A stretch of DNA of 6,983 bases from CAYJPV01 sp964396055 (GCA_964396055.1 CAYNDV010000202.1:1-6983), one strand, 5' to 3'; shown: positions 1-5,941, counted from the stretch's first letter. The notes: generated by a model from the sequence alone, not told the origin. Translations and numbers: made by a program.

Positions 1-1683
1 CCGCGCGGGACTGCGCTGCGCGCGGCTGCGGCGTCTGCCGGTGCGGCCCTGCGACGGACCGGTGCCGGTGGCGCGGCCGTGGTGGTCGCCCTGGGTGCCG
101 GGCTGTGGCGTGTCATGGCCGGTGGCCTGCGAGGTACTGCCGGGCTCCTGGCCGGTCTTGCGGATGGCGCGGTGCGTGGCACGCTGGGGCTGGTGCGGGC
201 CGTTGCCGCCGTGGTGACAGGCTCGGCCGTGGTGGTGACCCGATCGGCCGCGGGTGTGTTGCGCGCCGCAACAGGTGGCGCCCGGGCGGCAGGCGATCTG
301 CGCAGGGCCGCAGCGGGCTCGGCGGCGTCCGTGGTCTCGCGTGCCGGCCGGGGCGTCGTGGCCACGTCGCGCGGAATGGCTGGCGCGGCCGGCGTCATCG
401 CGGCCGGCACGGGCGGCGCGCTACGGGGCGGGGCGAACGCCCTCGTGCTCGGCGTTCGGACGGTCGCGTCGGGACTCGGCCGCGGGCTGCGTGCGGGTGC
501 AGGCGCCCTGTTGCGCGGGCTGACGGGTGTCGCGTCGGGACTCGGCCGCGGGGTGACGGCTGCTGCCTCCGGGTTGGCGCGCGCGCTCCTGGCCGTCGTT
601 CGCGGGGCCGACGCCCTCGGCGGGACGGCGCTTCAGGGCTTCGCCGGTGCGGCACGCCTCAGTTGGTCCGGCCTTGCCGTGGCAGGCGTGGCGCTGACGG
701 CGACAGGTGCGTGGGTCGCGCGGGTCGCGTTGCGGGCCGTCGGACTGGTGGTGTCTGGCGGAGCCGCCGGCCTGACACGCGGTACGGCTGCGGTGGCGCG
801 CCTGTTGCGCGCCGGCTGGGCTGCCGGAGCGGCCGTAGCGGCTGGCGCGGCGGGCGGGCGGGCGGCCGTGCTGCCCGTTGCCCAGGCCGTGCGCCGTGCC
901 GGATCGCTCGAGGTGAGCCGCCCGGTGGTCTGCGCGGCCCTGCTCTCGGTGATCGCCTGGCCGGGGATTCAGCTGGCCAGGGCGCAATGGCAGGGCATGC
1001 TCGACCCGTGGCTCGCCAGCGAGGAGCCCTCGCCGTCTGCTGCACCGGCGCGGGCCAGCCTGGCGGCGACCACGGGCGGGCTCCGCCTCACCACCGATCC
1101 GTCCGGCGCACAGGTCTGGATCGACGGACGATTGCGGGGCGGCACGCCGCTGGCGCTGGCGGGGCTGAGGGCTGGCCGGCACACGGTGGTGGTGCGCGGC
1201 CCCCGAGGGTCGGTGACGACCGACGTGCAGGTGGCGGCCGGCGAGACGGCGGAGGTGGCGATTCCGATCTACCCGGGCTGGCTGGCGGTGTTCGCGCCGG
1301 TCGAGCTGCAGGTGCTCGAAGGCGGGGCCAGCCTGGGGACGACCGAGGACGGCCGGATGCTCCTGCTGCCCGGCAGCCACACCGTGGAGCTGGTGAGCGA
1401 ACGGCTCGGCTTCACGAGCACCCGGACGATCGAGGTGCGGCCCGGCGACGTGGCCGTGCTCAACGTCGAGTTGCCGCCCGCGCCGCTCGAGATCGTCGCG
1501 CCGGACGGCGCCGAGGTGTGGGTGGACGGGCGTTCGCTCGGCCTCACGCCGCTGCCGCCGCAACACGTGGCGGTGGGCACGTGTGAGGTGGTCGTCCGGC
1601 ACCCGGAGCTCGGCGAGTTCCGTCAGCCGATCACGATCACCTACCGCGCGCCCAACCGCATCGTGTTCGAGCCGTCGCGGTAG
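1..1683 (+). CDS. PEGA-domain membrane protein with long Arg-periodic amphipathic N-terminus (5' partial)
   Basis: The reading frame is open from the first base, so the true start probably lies upstream; a GTG at 79 is possible but has no convincing SD. The window holds 560 residues, numbered here from the first codon. Residues 1-306 are almost entirely A, G, V, L, S, T and R, with 33 Arg, no Lys and only 4 acidic residues. Arg recurs every 11 or 22 residues, which suggests amphipathic helices. A hydrophobic stretch at about 309-326 (VVCAALLSVIAWPG) looks like a single transmembrane segment. A Pro/Ser/Ala linker follows, then beta-rich repeats: PEGA at about 361-421 (PSGAQVWIDG, then GTPL), a degenerate copy at 426-492 (PGSHTVELV), and a third at 495-560 (PDGAEVWVDG, then LTPL). 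PEGA domains are known as extracytoplasmic beta modules in bacterial surface proteins. An envelope anchoring role is inferred. The stop lies 4 bp from the convergent neighbour's stop. I am sure of the PEGA domains, unsure of function. Confidence 0.8.
   Translation, partial: PRGTALRAAAASAGAALRRTGAGGAAVVVALGAGLWRVMAGGLRGTAGLLAGLADGAVRGTLGLVRAVAAVVTGSAVVVTRSAAGVLRAATGGARAAGDLRRAAAGSAASVVSRAGRGVVATSRGMAGAAGVIAAGTGGALRGGANALVLGVRTVASGLGRGLRAGAGALLRGLTGVASGLGRGVTAAASGLARALLAVVRGADALGGTALQGFAGAARLSWSGLAVAGVALTATGAWVARVALRAVGLVVSGGAAGLTRGTAAVARLLRAGWAAGAAVAAGAAGGRAAVLPVAQAVRRAGSLEVSRPVVCAALLSVIAWPGIQLARAQWQGMLDPWLASEEPSPSAAPARASLAATTGGLRLTTDPSGAQVWIDGRLRGGTPLALAGLRAGRHTVVVRGPRGSVTTDVQVAAGETAEVAIPIYPGWLAVFAPVELQVLEGGASLGTTEDGRMLLLPGSHTVELVSERLGFTSTRTIEVRPGDVAVLNVELPPAPLEIVAPDGAEVWVDGRSLGLTPLPPQHVAVGTCEVVVRHPELGEFRQPITITYRAPNRIVFEPSR
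91..288 (+). repeat. Three tandem 22-residue coding repeats with paired arginines
   Basis: This part of the PEGA gene encodes three consecutive 22-residue units, residues 31-96 counted from the first codon in the window. Arg falls at positions 7 and 14 of each unit (residues 37/44, 59/66 and 81/88), and position 13 is Leu or Val each time. The units are degenerate at DNA level, so the conservation is of protein pattern rather than of sequence. A fourth unit (97-118) loses the register. Confidence 0.6.
463..552 (+). repeat. 24-bp perfect direct repeat, 66 bp apart
   Basis: An identical 24-base word beginning gtcgcgtcgggactcggc occurs at 463-486 and at 529-552. The 66-bp offset is exactly two 11-codon units and encodes VASGLGRG both times. 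It looks like a recent in-frame duplication inside the periodic N-terminal region of the PEGA gene. Confidence 0.85.
469..600 (+). repeat. Four tandem 11-residue coding repeats (x-G-L-x-R-G type)
   Basis: Four back-to-back 33-bp units encode SGLGRGLRAGA, GALLRGLTGVA, SGLGRGVTAAA and SGLARALLAVV (residues 157-200). Arg sits at position 5 of every unit (residues 161, 172, 183, 194) and Leu at position 3. Eleven residues make three helical turns, so the Arg side chains would line one face of a helix. This geometry is known from lipid-binding amphipathic helices such as synuclein, perilipin and apolipoproteins. Homology to those is not implied. Confidence 0.7.
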
Positions 1684-1687
1684 CGGG

Positions 1688-2086
1688 CTACTCCTTCGGG
1701 CCGACGCCCCAGTAGTTCACGGCCTGCGTGTCGGCGTGCCGGCCGTAGCTGCGCACCTCTTCCTTGGTGACGAAGTACGTTTCCTGGTGGCCGTACACGC
1801 GCGAGAAGACCACGCGGCCCGTGTGGCCGCCAGGCGCGGCGAAGCTGATCTCGGCCATCGACTTGTCGCGCTTGGACGTGAGGTCGCGCGAGCAGAGCGG
1901 GCACGAGAAGCGGACCTCCTCGTTCTTGCGGAGCTGGAACGACTCGGGCGCGATCACGTGGTAGTTGCCGGGCTGCGGGCTGAAGAGCAGGAGGGCCTTG
2001 CGGGCGCCGCTCTCGGCCTTCAGGATGATTTTCACGTTCGGGTTGAGAATGCCGTAACACTTGGGGCAGTGGTAGTTGCGTTTCAT
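1688..2086 (-). CDS. Small zinc-ribbon protein of unknown function
   Basis: A 132-residue protein beginning MKRNYHCPKCYG. The visible feature is two CPxC knuckles, C7-P-K-C10 and C62-P-L-C65, spaced as in a split four-cysteine zinc ribbon. Between them is a predicted beta-rich segment (ILKAES, ALLLFSPQPGNYHVI, EEVRFSCPLC). The C-terminal half (residues 66-132) is mixed and contains AEISFAAPGGHTGRVVFSRVYG, shown here only in outline, with no further Cys. There is no signal peptide or membrane segment, so it should be cytoplasmic. The ATG at 2086 is chosen because GGAGGG lies 8-9 bases before it and the knuckle begins at once. The longer reading from 2188 would add a low-complexity Gly/Arg/Pro extension without an SD. 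A zinc-binding structural or nucleic-acid role is inferred; the family's function is not known to me. Confidence 0.8.
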   Translation of the reverse strand: MKRNYHCPKCYGILNPNVKIILKAESGARKALLLFSPQPGNYHVIAPESFQLRKNEEVRFSCPLCSRDLTSKRDKSMAEISFAAPGGHTGRVVFSRVYGHQETYFVTKEEVRSYGRHADTQAVNYWGVGPKE

Positions 2087-2181
2087 GACGGTTCCCTCCG
2101 AACCTCGCCTCTGATGCTGCAGTCCCCGGGGCCCCGGCCCGTCGACGGCGCGCCGGCCGCCCCGCGCGATGCCGGGCCGAA

Positions 2182-2209
2182 CATCCATGTGGATGCAGGA
2201 ATCGTATCA
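2182..2209 (-). promoter_or_regulatory. Possible promoter with palindrome for the zinc-ribbon gene
   Basis: On the minus strand, TGATACGAT (2209-2201) fits an extended -10 (TGn plus TACGAT, 4 of 6 consensus bases); I see no good -35. Just downstream, at the expected start of transcription, CATCCA-TG-TGGATG (2182-2195) is a 6-bp inverted repeat that could be an operator. The resulting leader would be about 105 bases. This would give the gene its own promoter in the 151-bp gap behind the kinase. Confidence 0.3.
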
Positions 2210-2237
2210 CCGTTGAGCGGGTGCGCGGAGCGCGGCG

Positions 2238-4214
2238 TCAGGTCCGGTCGAGCACCTCACGCACCTTCGTGGCCAGTGACAGCCGCGAGAACGGCTTCTG
2301 GATGAACGGAACCCCGTCCTCCAGGATGCCCTGAGGCGCAATCACGTCGGCTGTGTACCCGGACATGAACAGGTGCTTCAGCCCCGGGTACCTCGCGAGC
2401 AGCAGCGCCGCGAGATCGCGGCCGTTCATGTCCGGCATGATGACGTCGGTGATGAGCAGATCGATGCGTGACGCATGCGAAGCGGCGATCCGGACGGCCG
2501 CGGCCGGCGTGGCGGCCGGCAGCACCGTGTAGCCCAGGCCCTCCAGCACGATCGTGGCCATCGTCAGCATGGCTGGCTCGTCTTCGACGAGCAGCACCGT
2601 CTCGGTGCCGCCCGCCACGCCGCCGTCGCGGCTGTCGTCCGACGCGACGGGGGTCCCGCTGGTGTGCCGCGGGAAGTGCGCGGCCATGGTCGTGCCCCGG
2701 CCGGGCTCGCTGTCCACCGTGATGAACCCCTCGTTCTGCTTGACGATGCCGTAAACGGTGGCGAGGCCGAGGCCCGTGCCCTTGCCCAGGCCCTTGGTCG
2801 TGAAGAACGGCTCGAACAGCCGCGACAGCACGTCCTCGGTCATGCCGCACCCGTCGTCGGTGACCGAGACGCGGACGAAGTCGCCGGGCAGCATGCCGGG
2901 CCGCCGCGAGGAGCTGTCCGGGTCGATCGTCACGTTGTCGAGGGCGATGCGGACGTGCCCGACGCCGGAGATGGCGTCCCGCGCGTTGACGCAGAGGTTG
3001 GCGAGCAACTGGTCGATCTGCGAGGGATCGACCTTCACAGGCCAGAGGCCCGGGCCCGGGGCCACCTCCAGGCGGATGTCCTCGCCGATCAGCCGGCGCA
3101 GCATCGCCGCCATGCCGCGCACGGTGTCGCTCAGGTCGAGCACCTGCGGCGCGATGGTCTGGCGGCGCGCGAAGGCCAGCAGCTGGCGCGTGAGCTCCGC
3201 CGATCGCCGGGCCGCCCGGTGGATTTCGTCGAGGTCGTCGCGCAGGGGATCCGACGGCTTGATCTGCGCCAGCGCCATCTCGGCGTGACCGAGGATGACG
3301 CCGAGCATGTTGTTGAAGTCGTGGGCCACGCCTCCCGCCAGGCGGCCCACCGACTCCATCTTCTGCGCCTGGCGCAGCTGCGCCTCCAGCGCGCTGTTCT
3401 GCTGCTCGACCGCCTTCCGGTCGGTGACGTCGAGGATGATGCCGTGCCACAACGTGCCGCCGTCGGGCGTGCGCTCGGGCTGCGCCTGCGACCAGCGCCA
3501 CCGGAGGCCCTGGCGCGGCAGCACCACGCGGAACTCGCAGTAGAACGTGGTCAGCCGCTCGGCCGACTCGAAGATGGCGGCGGCCACCCGCGCGGCGTCG
3601 TCGGGGTGCAGCCGCCCGAACACCGGCGTCGCGTCCTCGCGGACCTCCTCCGGCAGGACCTCGTAGATGAGTTCCATGCCCGGGCTCGAGTAGGGGAAGG
3701 CCGAGCGCCCGTCGGGGTAGAGACGGTATTGATAGATGACGCCAGGCACGAGCCGGGCGAGGTTGACGAGCAGTTGCTGGCTCTCGCGCCGGACCGCCTC
3801 CTCGCGCTTGTGCTCGGTGATGTCGCGCGTGGTCGAGAGCAGGTGTGGTTCGTCCCCGAACGTGATGATGGCGGCCGACACCAGGCCTGTCCGTTCGGTG
3901 CCGTCCTTGCGGCGGAAGCGGACCTCGAACCCGGAGACCTCTCCGGCTTCCCGGAGCAGCCGCCCCAGCCGGTCACGTTCGCCCGGATCGACCCACACGC
4001 CCAGTTCCAGGGAGGTGCGGCCGATGATCTCGTCCCGGCGGTAACCCAGGAAGGCCTGCGCCGCGGCGTTGGCCTCGACGTAGCAGCCGTCCCGGACCCG
4101 CGTGAGGATGATGGGATCGGGGCTCTGGTGAAACGCCTGCTCGAACAACGACTCGAGCGGGCCGGGTGCCGGAGGCTGATCCGGGGCGGAACAGGGGCTC
4201 TGGGTGTCGTTCAT
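2238..4214 (-). CDS. Soluble hybrid sensor histidine kinase (PAS-PAS-HisKA-HATPase-REC)
   Basis: A 658-residue protein that should autophosphorylate on His and pass the phosphate to its own receiver. Order: PAS 1 at about 22-138 (ending STTRDITEHK), PAS 2 of the PAS_3 type at about 150-266 (RLHPDDAARV, then GIILDVTDRK), and a short coiled coil at 266-288. The dimerisation/phosphoacceptor domain has H298 in GGVAHDFNN. The ATPase domain has an N box NLCVNARDA (406-414), G1 DDGCGM (453-458), F box LFEPFFTTK (466-474) and G2 GKGTGLGL (477-484). The receiver at about 538-655 has E544/D545, phosphoacceptor D590 in TDVIMPDMNG, S618 and K640. All key residues are present, so it should be active. No transmembrane segment is visible, which points to an intracellular signal. 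GGAG lies 9 bases before the ATG. No DNA-binding regulator is adjacent, so its output partner is unknown. Confidence 0.93.
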   Translation of the reverse strand: MNDTQSPCSAPDQPPAPGPLESLFEQAFHQSPDPIILTRVRDGCYVEANAAAQAFLGYRRDEIIGRTSLELGVWVDPGERDRLGRLLREAGEVSGFEVRFRRKDGTERTGLVSAAIITFGDEPHLLSTTRDITEHKREEAVRRESQQLLVNLARLVPGVIYQYRLYPDGRSAFPYSSPGMELIYEVLPEEVREDATPVFGRLHPDDAARVAAAIFESAERLTTFYCEFRVVLPRQGLRWRWSQAQPERTPDGGTLWHGIILDVTDRKAVEQQNSALEAQLRQAQKMESVGRLAGGVAHDFNNMLGVILGHAEMALAQIKPSDPLRDDLDEIHRAARRSAELTRQLLAFARRQTIAPQVLDLSDTVRGMAAMLRRLIGEDIRLEVAPGPGLWPVKVDPSQIDQLLANLCVNARDAISGVGHVRIALDNVTIDPDSSSRRPGMLPGDFVRVSVTDDGCGMTEDVLSRLFEPFFTTKGLGKGTGLGLATVYGIVKQNEGFITVDSEPGRGTTMAAHFPRHTSGTPVASDDSRDGGVAGGTETVLLVEDEPAMLTMATIVLEGLGYTVLPAATPAAAVRIAASHASRIDLLITDVIMPDMNGRDLAALLLARYPGLKHLFMSGYTADVIAPQGILEDGVPFIQKPFSRLSLATKVREVLDRT

Positions 4215-4281
4215 ACCGGGCGTCTCCCGACGGCAATGGGCGCCGGACGTCTTCGATGAAGATCCGTGCCGGGCGGGCCTG

Positions 4282-4311
4282 CTGGCAGCCGACTGTCCGG
4301 CAGATTATAAA
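4282..4311 (+). promoter_or_regulatory. Candidate promoter for the RRM-CSD pair
   Basis: CTGGCA (4282-4287, 4 of 6 matches to TTGACA) and TATAAA (4306-4311, 5 of 6 matches to TATAAT) are separated by 18 bases. Transcription from here would give an unusually long leader of about 200 bases before the RRM start codon. Long structured leaders are known from cold-shock genes such as cspA. Confidence 0.35.
4304..4309 (-). promoter_or_regulatory. Candidate -10 element for the kinase gene
   Basis: Read on the minus strand these bases are a perfect TATAAT in an otherwise GC-rich region. The predicted start would leave a leader of about 80 bases before the kinase ATG. No recognisable -35 sits at the right distance, so the call rests on the -10 alone. 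Confidence 0.35.
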
Positions 4312-4485
4312 CGAGCAGGCCGGCATCCGTGATACGCTGAGGCGCTGGAACCTGCCGCGAGCTGTGCCTTGCCTCCGGCGTAACGAGCCTCCGCTGACTC
4401 GCTCCTCCTGAGTATCCGCCTGGCCACGACACGATCTGCACCCGACGACCGTTCTGGACGTCGGGGCCACGTGCGCCGCGATCGG

Positions 4486-4505
4486 CGCCTTGCGTCGCGC
4501 AGGCG
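4486..4505 (+). promoter_or_regulatory. Bulged hairpin directly upstream of the RRM ribosome binding site
   Basis: CGCC-t-TGCG pairs with CGCAGGCG across a TCG loop (4495-4497). This gives eight base pairs with a single bulged T at 4490. The stem ends two bases before AAAGGA (4508-4513), the likely SD. It could set access to the SD or be a binding site for the encoded RNA-binding proteins. The structure is seen in sequence; its role is inferred. Confidence 0.4.
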
Positions 4506-4518
4506 ACAAAGGACACAG

Positions 4519-4827
4519 ATGAGCCGAAGGTTGTATGTCGGAAACCTCCCGTACGAGACCGCCGAAGCGGAGCTGCAGGAGCTGTTTGCGCAGGCGGGCA
4601 CGGTGGCGTCGGTGAAGCTGATTCGCGACGCGGCCACGGGCCGGCCCCGCGGGTTCGGGTTCGTCGAGATGAGTACCGAGGACGAGGCGCAGCACGCCAT
4701 CGAGACGCTGCACGAGCACGAGTTCGGCGGCCGTGGACTGACGGTGAACGAGGCCAAGCCGCTCCCGCTGGCGGGCGAGAGTTATGCCGGCGGCGATTCG
4801 CGGCGCCGCCCGGAGTCGCGTTGGTAG
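4519..4827 (+). CDS. RRM-domain RNA-binding protein
   Basis: A 102-residue single-RRM protein. RNP2 is LYVGNL (5-10) and RNP1 is RGFGFVEM (44-51), with both conserved aromatics of RNP1 present, so RNA binding is expected. The domain fills about residues 4-79 (ending LTVNEAKP). The rest is a short hydrophilic tail with an RRR cluster near the end (about 95-97), similar in layout to bacterial and cyanobacterial Rbp proteins, which have a compact RRM and a short basic or Gly-rich tail. The ATG at 4519 is chosen because AAAGGA (4508-4513) lies five bases ahead and the RRM begins immediately. A GTG at 4471 would add an Arg-rich leader and put the SD inside the gene. The 3' end overlaps the cold-shock-like gene by 7 bp, so the two are almost surely one transcript. 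Confidence 0.92.
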   Translation: MSRRLYVGNLPYETAEAELQELFAQAGTVASVKLIRDAATGRPRGFGFVEMSTEDEAQHAIETLHEHEFGGRGLTVNEAKPLPLAGESYAGGDSRRRPESRW

Positions 4828-5093
4828 GCCGGCGCGCCGCGGCGCGGCCCGGCGCCGATCCGCGCCAGCGCCCGGATGCGACCGGGCGCGTGACGGCGAT
4901 CCAGTTCGGGCAGGGTCAGGGCTTCATCCGCCTGCCGGACGAGCGGAAGGTGTTCTTCCACCGCTCCGACATGGAGGCGGGCGTGTCGTTCCGCCAGCTG
5001 CGGCTCGGCAGCCGCGTGCGGTTCGATCTGATGGACGATCCGGTGAGCGGCCCGCGCGCGCTGCGCCTGCGGCTGATGGACGCGGGGCGCTGA
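4821..5093 (+). CDS. Divergent cold-shock-domain (CSD) protein, TTG start
   Basis: A 90-residue protein. After a basic, Pro/Arg-rich leader (1-21) comes a CSD-like beta barrel, about 22-86. GRVTAIQ is strand 1, GQGFIR (32-37) stands for RNP1 (usual KGFGFI), VFFHRSD (44-50) for RNP2 (usual VFVHFS), and LRLGSRVRFDL (60-70) and GPRALRL (77-83) match later CSD strands. The usual strand-1 Trp and the first RNP1 Phe are replaced (by I27 and Q33), so binding may be altered. The TTG start is supported by GGAG at 4812-4815 with five-base spacing. It overlaps the RRM stop codon region (ttggtag), implying coupled translation. The next in-frame start, a GTG at 4890, would cut into strand 1. Role inferred: single-stranded RNA/DNA chaperone acting with the RRM protein. 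Confidence 0.85.
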   Translation: MVGRRAAARPGADPRQRPDATGRVTAIQFGQGQGFIRLPDERKVFFHRSDMEAGVSFRQLRLGSRVRFDLMDDPVSGPRALRLRLMDAGR

Positions 5094-5097
5094 GCCC

Positions 5098-5128
5098 GGG
5101 CGCCGTCACACGGCGAAGTCCGGCGCCC
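5098..5128 (+). terminator. GC hairpin after the RRM-CSD pair
   Basis: GGGCGCCG (5098-5105) pairs with CGGCGCCC (5121-5128) across a 15-base loop, starting five bases after the CSD stop codon. An alternative smaller stem, CGCCGT/ACGGCG (5101-5106 with 5110-5115), would exclude it. There is no T tract, so it is not a classical intrinsic terminator; it may protect the 3' end or mark a Rho-dependent end. Confidence 0.35.
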
Positions 5129-5232
5129 CGTCGGACGCCTCGTCGTGCAGGGCTTTGGCCGTGCCCGCTCCCGGACACGACGCACGACTGGGCGCCCACG
5201 ACGAACGGCCCGCCGGCCGCGACGAACCGTAG

Positions 5233-5258
5233 TACTATGGGCCGCGGCATCGCCGCGG
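5233..5258 (+). promoter_or_regulatory. Possible -10 and hairpin in the leader of the exported-protein gene
   Basis: TACTAT (5233-5238) is a weak -10 candidate (4 of 6) without a visible -35. It is followed by a perfect stem CCGCGGC-ATC-GCCGCGG (5242-5258). If transcription starts here, the hairpin lies at the very 5' end of a leader of about 100 bases, which would favour mRNA stability. Both calls are weak. Confidence 0.25.
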
Positions 5259-5344
5259 GCCGGCCCTGAGCGTCCGGCGCGCGGTTCCGAACGCCCGTCC
5301 GTCCGACGCCCCCGCCTTGATCCCGCCCCCAGACAGGAGATCCC

Positions 5345-5941
5345 GTGACACGCGCCACTGTGCTCGTCGGCGTCGTTCTGGCGGTCGGGGGGGCGGCCCA
5401 CCTGGCGGCGCTGAGTCCGCCGCAGTACACGCTGCAGCGGATGCTCGTGCATTCCGTCGGAGCCCGGCCCTGTGTGGCGGTCAGCGAGGTCATCACCGTC
5501 GATGACACGCACGCGCGCATCGAGGTGAAGGGGTGCAACGATGCGACGGCCGCCGCGCTGGCTGCGGTGCTCGTGCCCGAGCACACCTTCGGAGGCCTGA
5601 TCGTGAACGTGGTGGCCGTCGACCGCACGGGGAGCGTCGTGGCCGACCCGCTCGCGGGCCGTACGACGACAGCGGAGGAACTGCGCGCGCTCTTCGCGAA
5701 GGCGCTGCGGACGGGCCGGTGTTACCGCGGTGTCGCGCTCGGCGGCGGGCCGCTGACGGCCGACCTGTGGGTCGAATTCAAGAAGGTGGTCGTGCAGTTC
5801 TGGAACGACGACCTCAGCGATCGCTACGGCAACGCCAGCTACGTGGCCGAGGACGTCTTCCGGGTGGTGCTGAAGACCACGTTCGAAGGCGGCGAGGGGC
5901 CGCTCTTCGTCGGGCTGACGACCTCGACCCAGCCGCGTTAG
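5345..5941 (+). CDS. Exported protein of unknown function
   Basis: A 198-residue protein not recognised as any named family. The N-terminus is a signal peptide type: short basic start (TR), hydrophobic core VLVGVVLAVGGAA (6-18), and likely cleavage near residues 22-24, so it is expected in the periplasm or envelope. Three Cys remain (C43, C64, C126); two could form a disulfide. The body alternates beta-like and helical stretches, including ARIEVKGCNDATAAALAAVL (57-76) and a conserved-looking aromatic part, VEFKKVVVQFWNDD (143-156). No catalytic motif is evident. The GTG start is supported by AGGAG (5335-5339) five bases ahead. A run of seven G (5387-5393) lies in the signal-peptide codons. 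The gene converges on the barrel gene with 31 bp between stops. Confidence 0.75.
   Translation: MTRATVLVGVVLAVGGAAHLAALSPPQYTLQRMLVHSVGARPCVAVSEVITVDDTHARIEVKGCNDATAAALAAVLVPEHTFGGLIVNVVAVDRTGSVVADPLAGRTTTAEELRALFAKALRTGRCYRGVALGGGPLTADLWVEFKKVVVQFWNDDLSDRYGNASYVAEDVFRVVLKTTFEGGEGPLFVGLTTSTQPR

Larger units (their letters stand above)
4215..4518. other. Divergent intergenic region between kinase and RRM gene
   Basis: This 304-bp stretch separates the divergently transcribed kinase and RRM genes. It holds one conspicuous AT-rich spot around 4304-4311 usable as a -10 in both directions, and a bulged hairpin at 4486-4505 beside the RRM ribosome binding site. I see no credible gene in it; open frames crossing it have no coding-like product. 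Confidence 0.6.

Noticed and set aside
105..1586. Overlapping + frame and long - frames across the PEGA gene
   Set aside because: Products are Arg/Gly/Pro-rich without motifs. The chosen frame has PEGA motifs and a membrane segment. The N-terminal half is itself low complexity, but it is continuous with the PEGA domains.
2087..2188. Longer start for the zinc-ribbon gene at 2188
   Set aside because: The added residues are low-complexity, no SD precedes 2188, and a good GGAGGG precedes the ATG at 2086.
2475..4259. Long open frame on the + strand opposite the histidine kinase
   Set aside because: It is the antisense shadow of a gene with all kinase and receiver motifs; its product is Arg/His/Ala-rich low-complexity sequence with no domain, as expected from GC-rich third-position bias.
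4471..4518. GTG start at 4471 for the RRM gene
   Set aside because: It would add an Arg-rich leader translated from the hairpin and SD region; the ATG at 4519 has a well-placed SD and the RRM begins at once.
4784..5269. Alternative + frame across the CSD gene and spacer
   Set aside because: It is Arg/Pro-rich without motifs; the CSD frame has family motifs and an SD.
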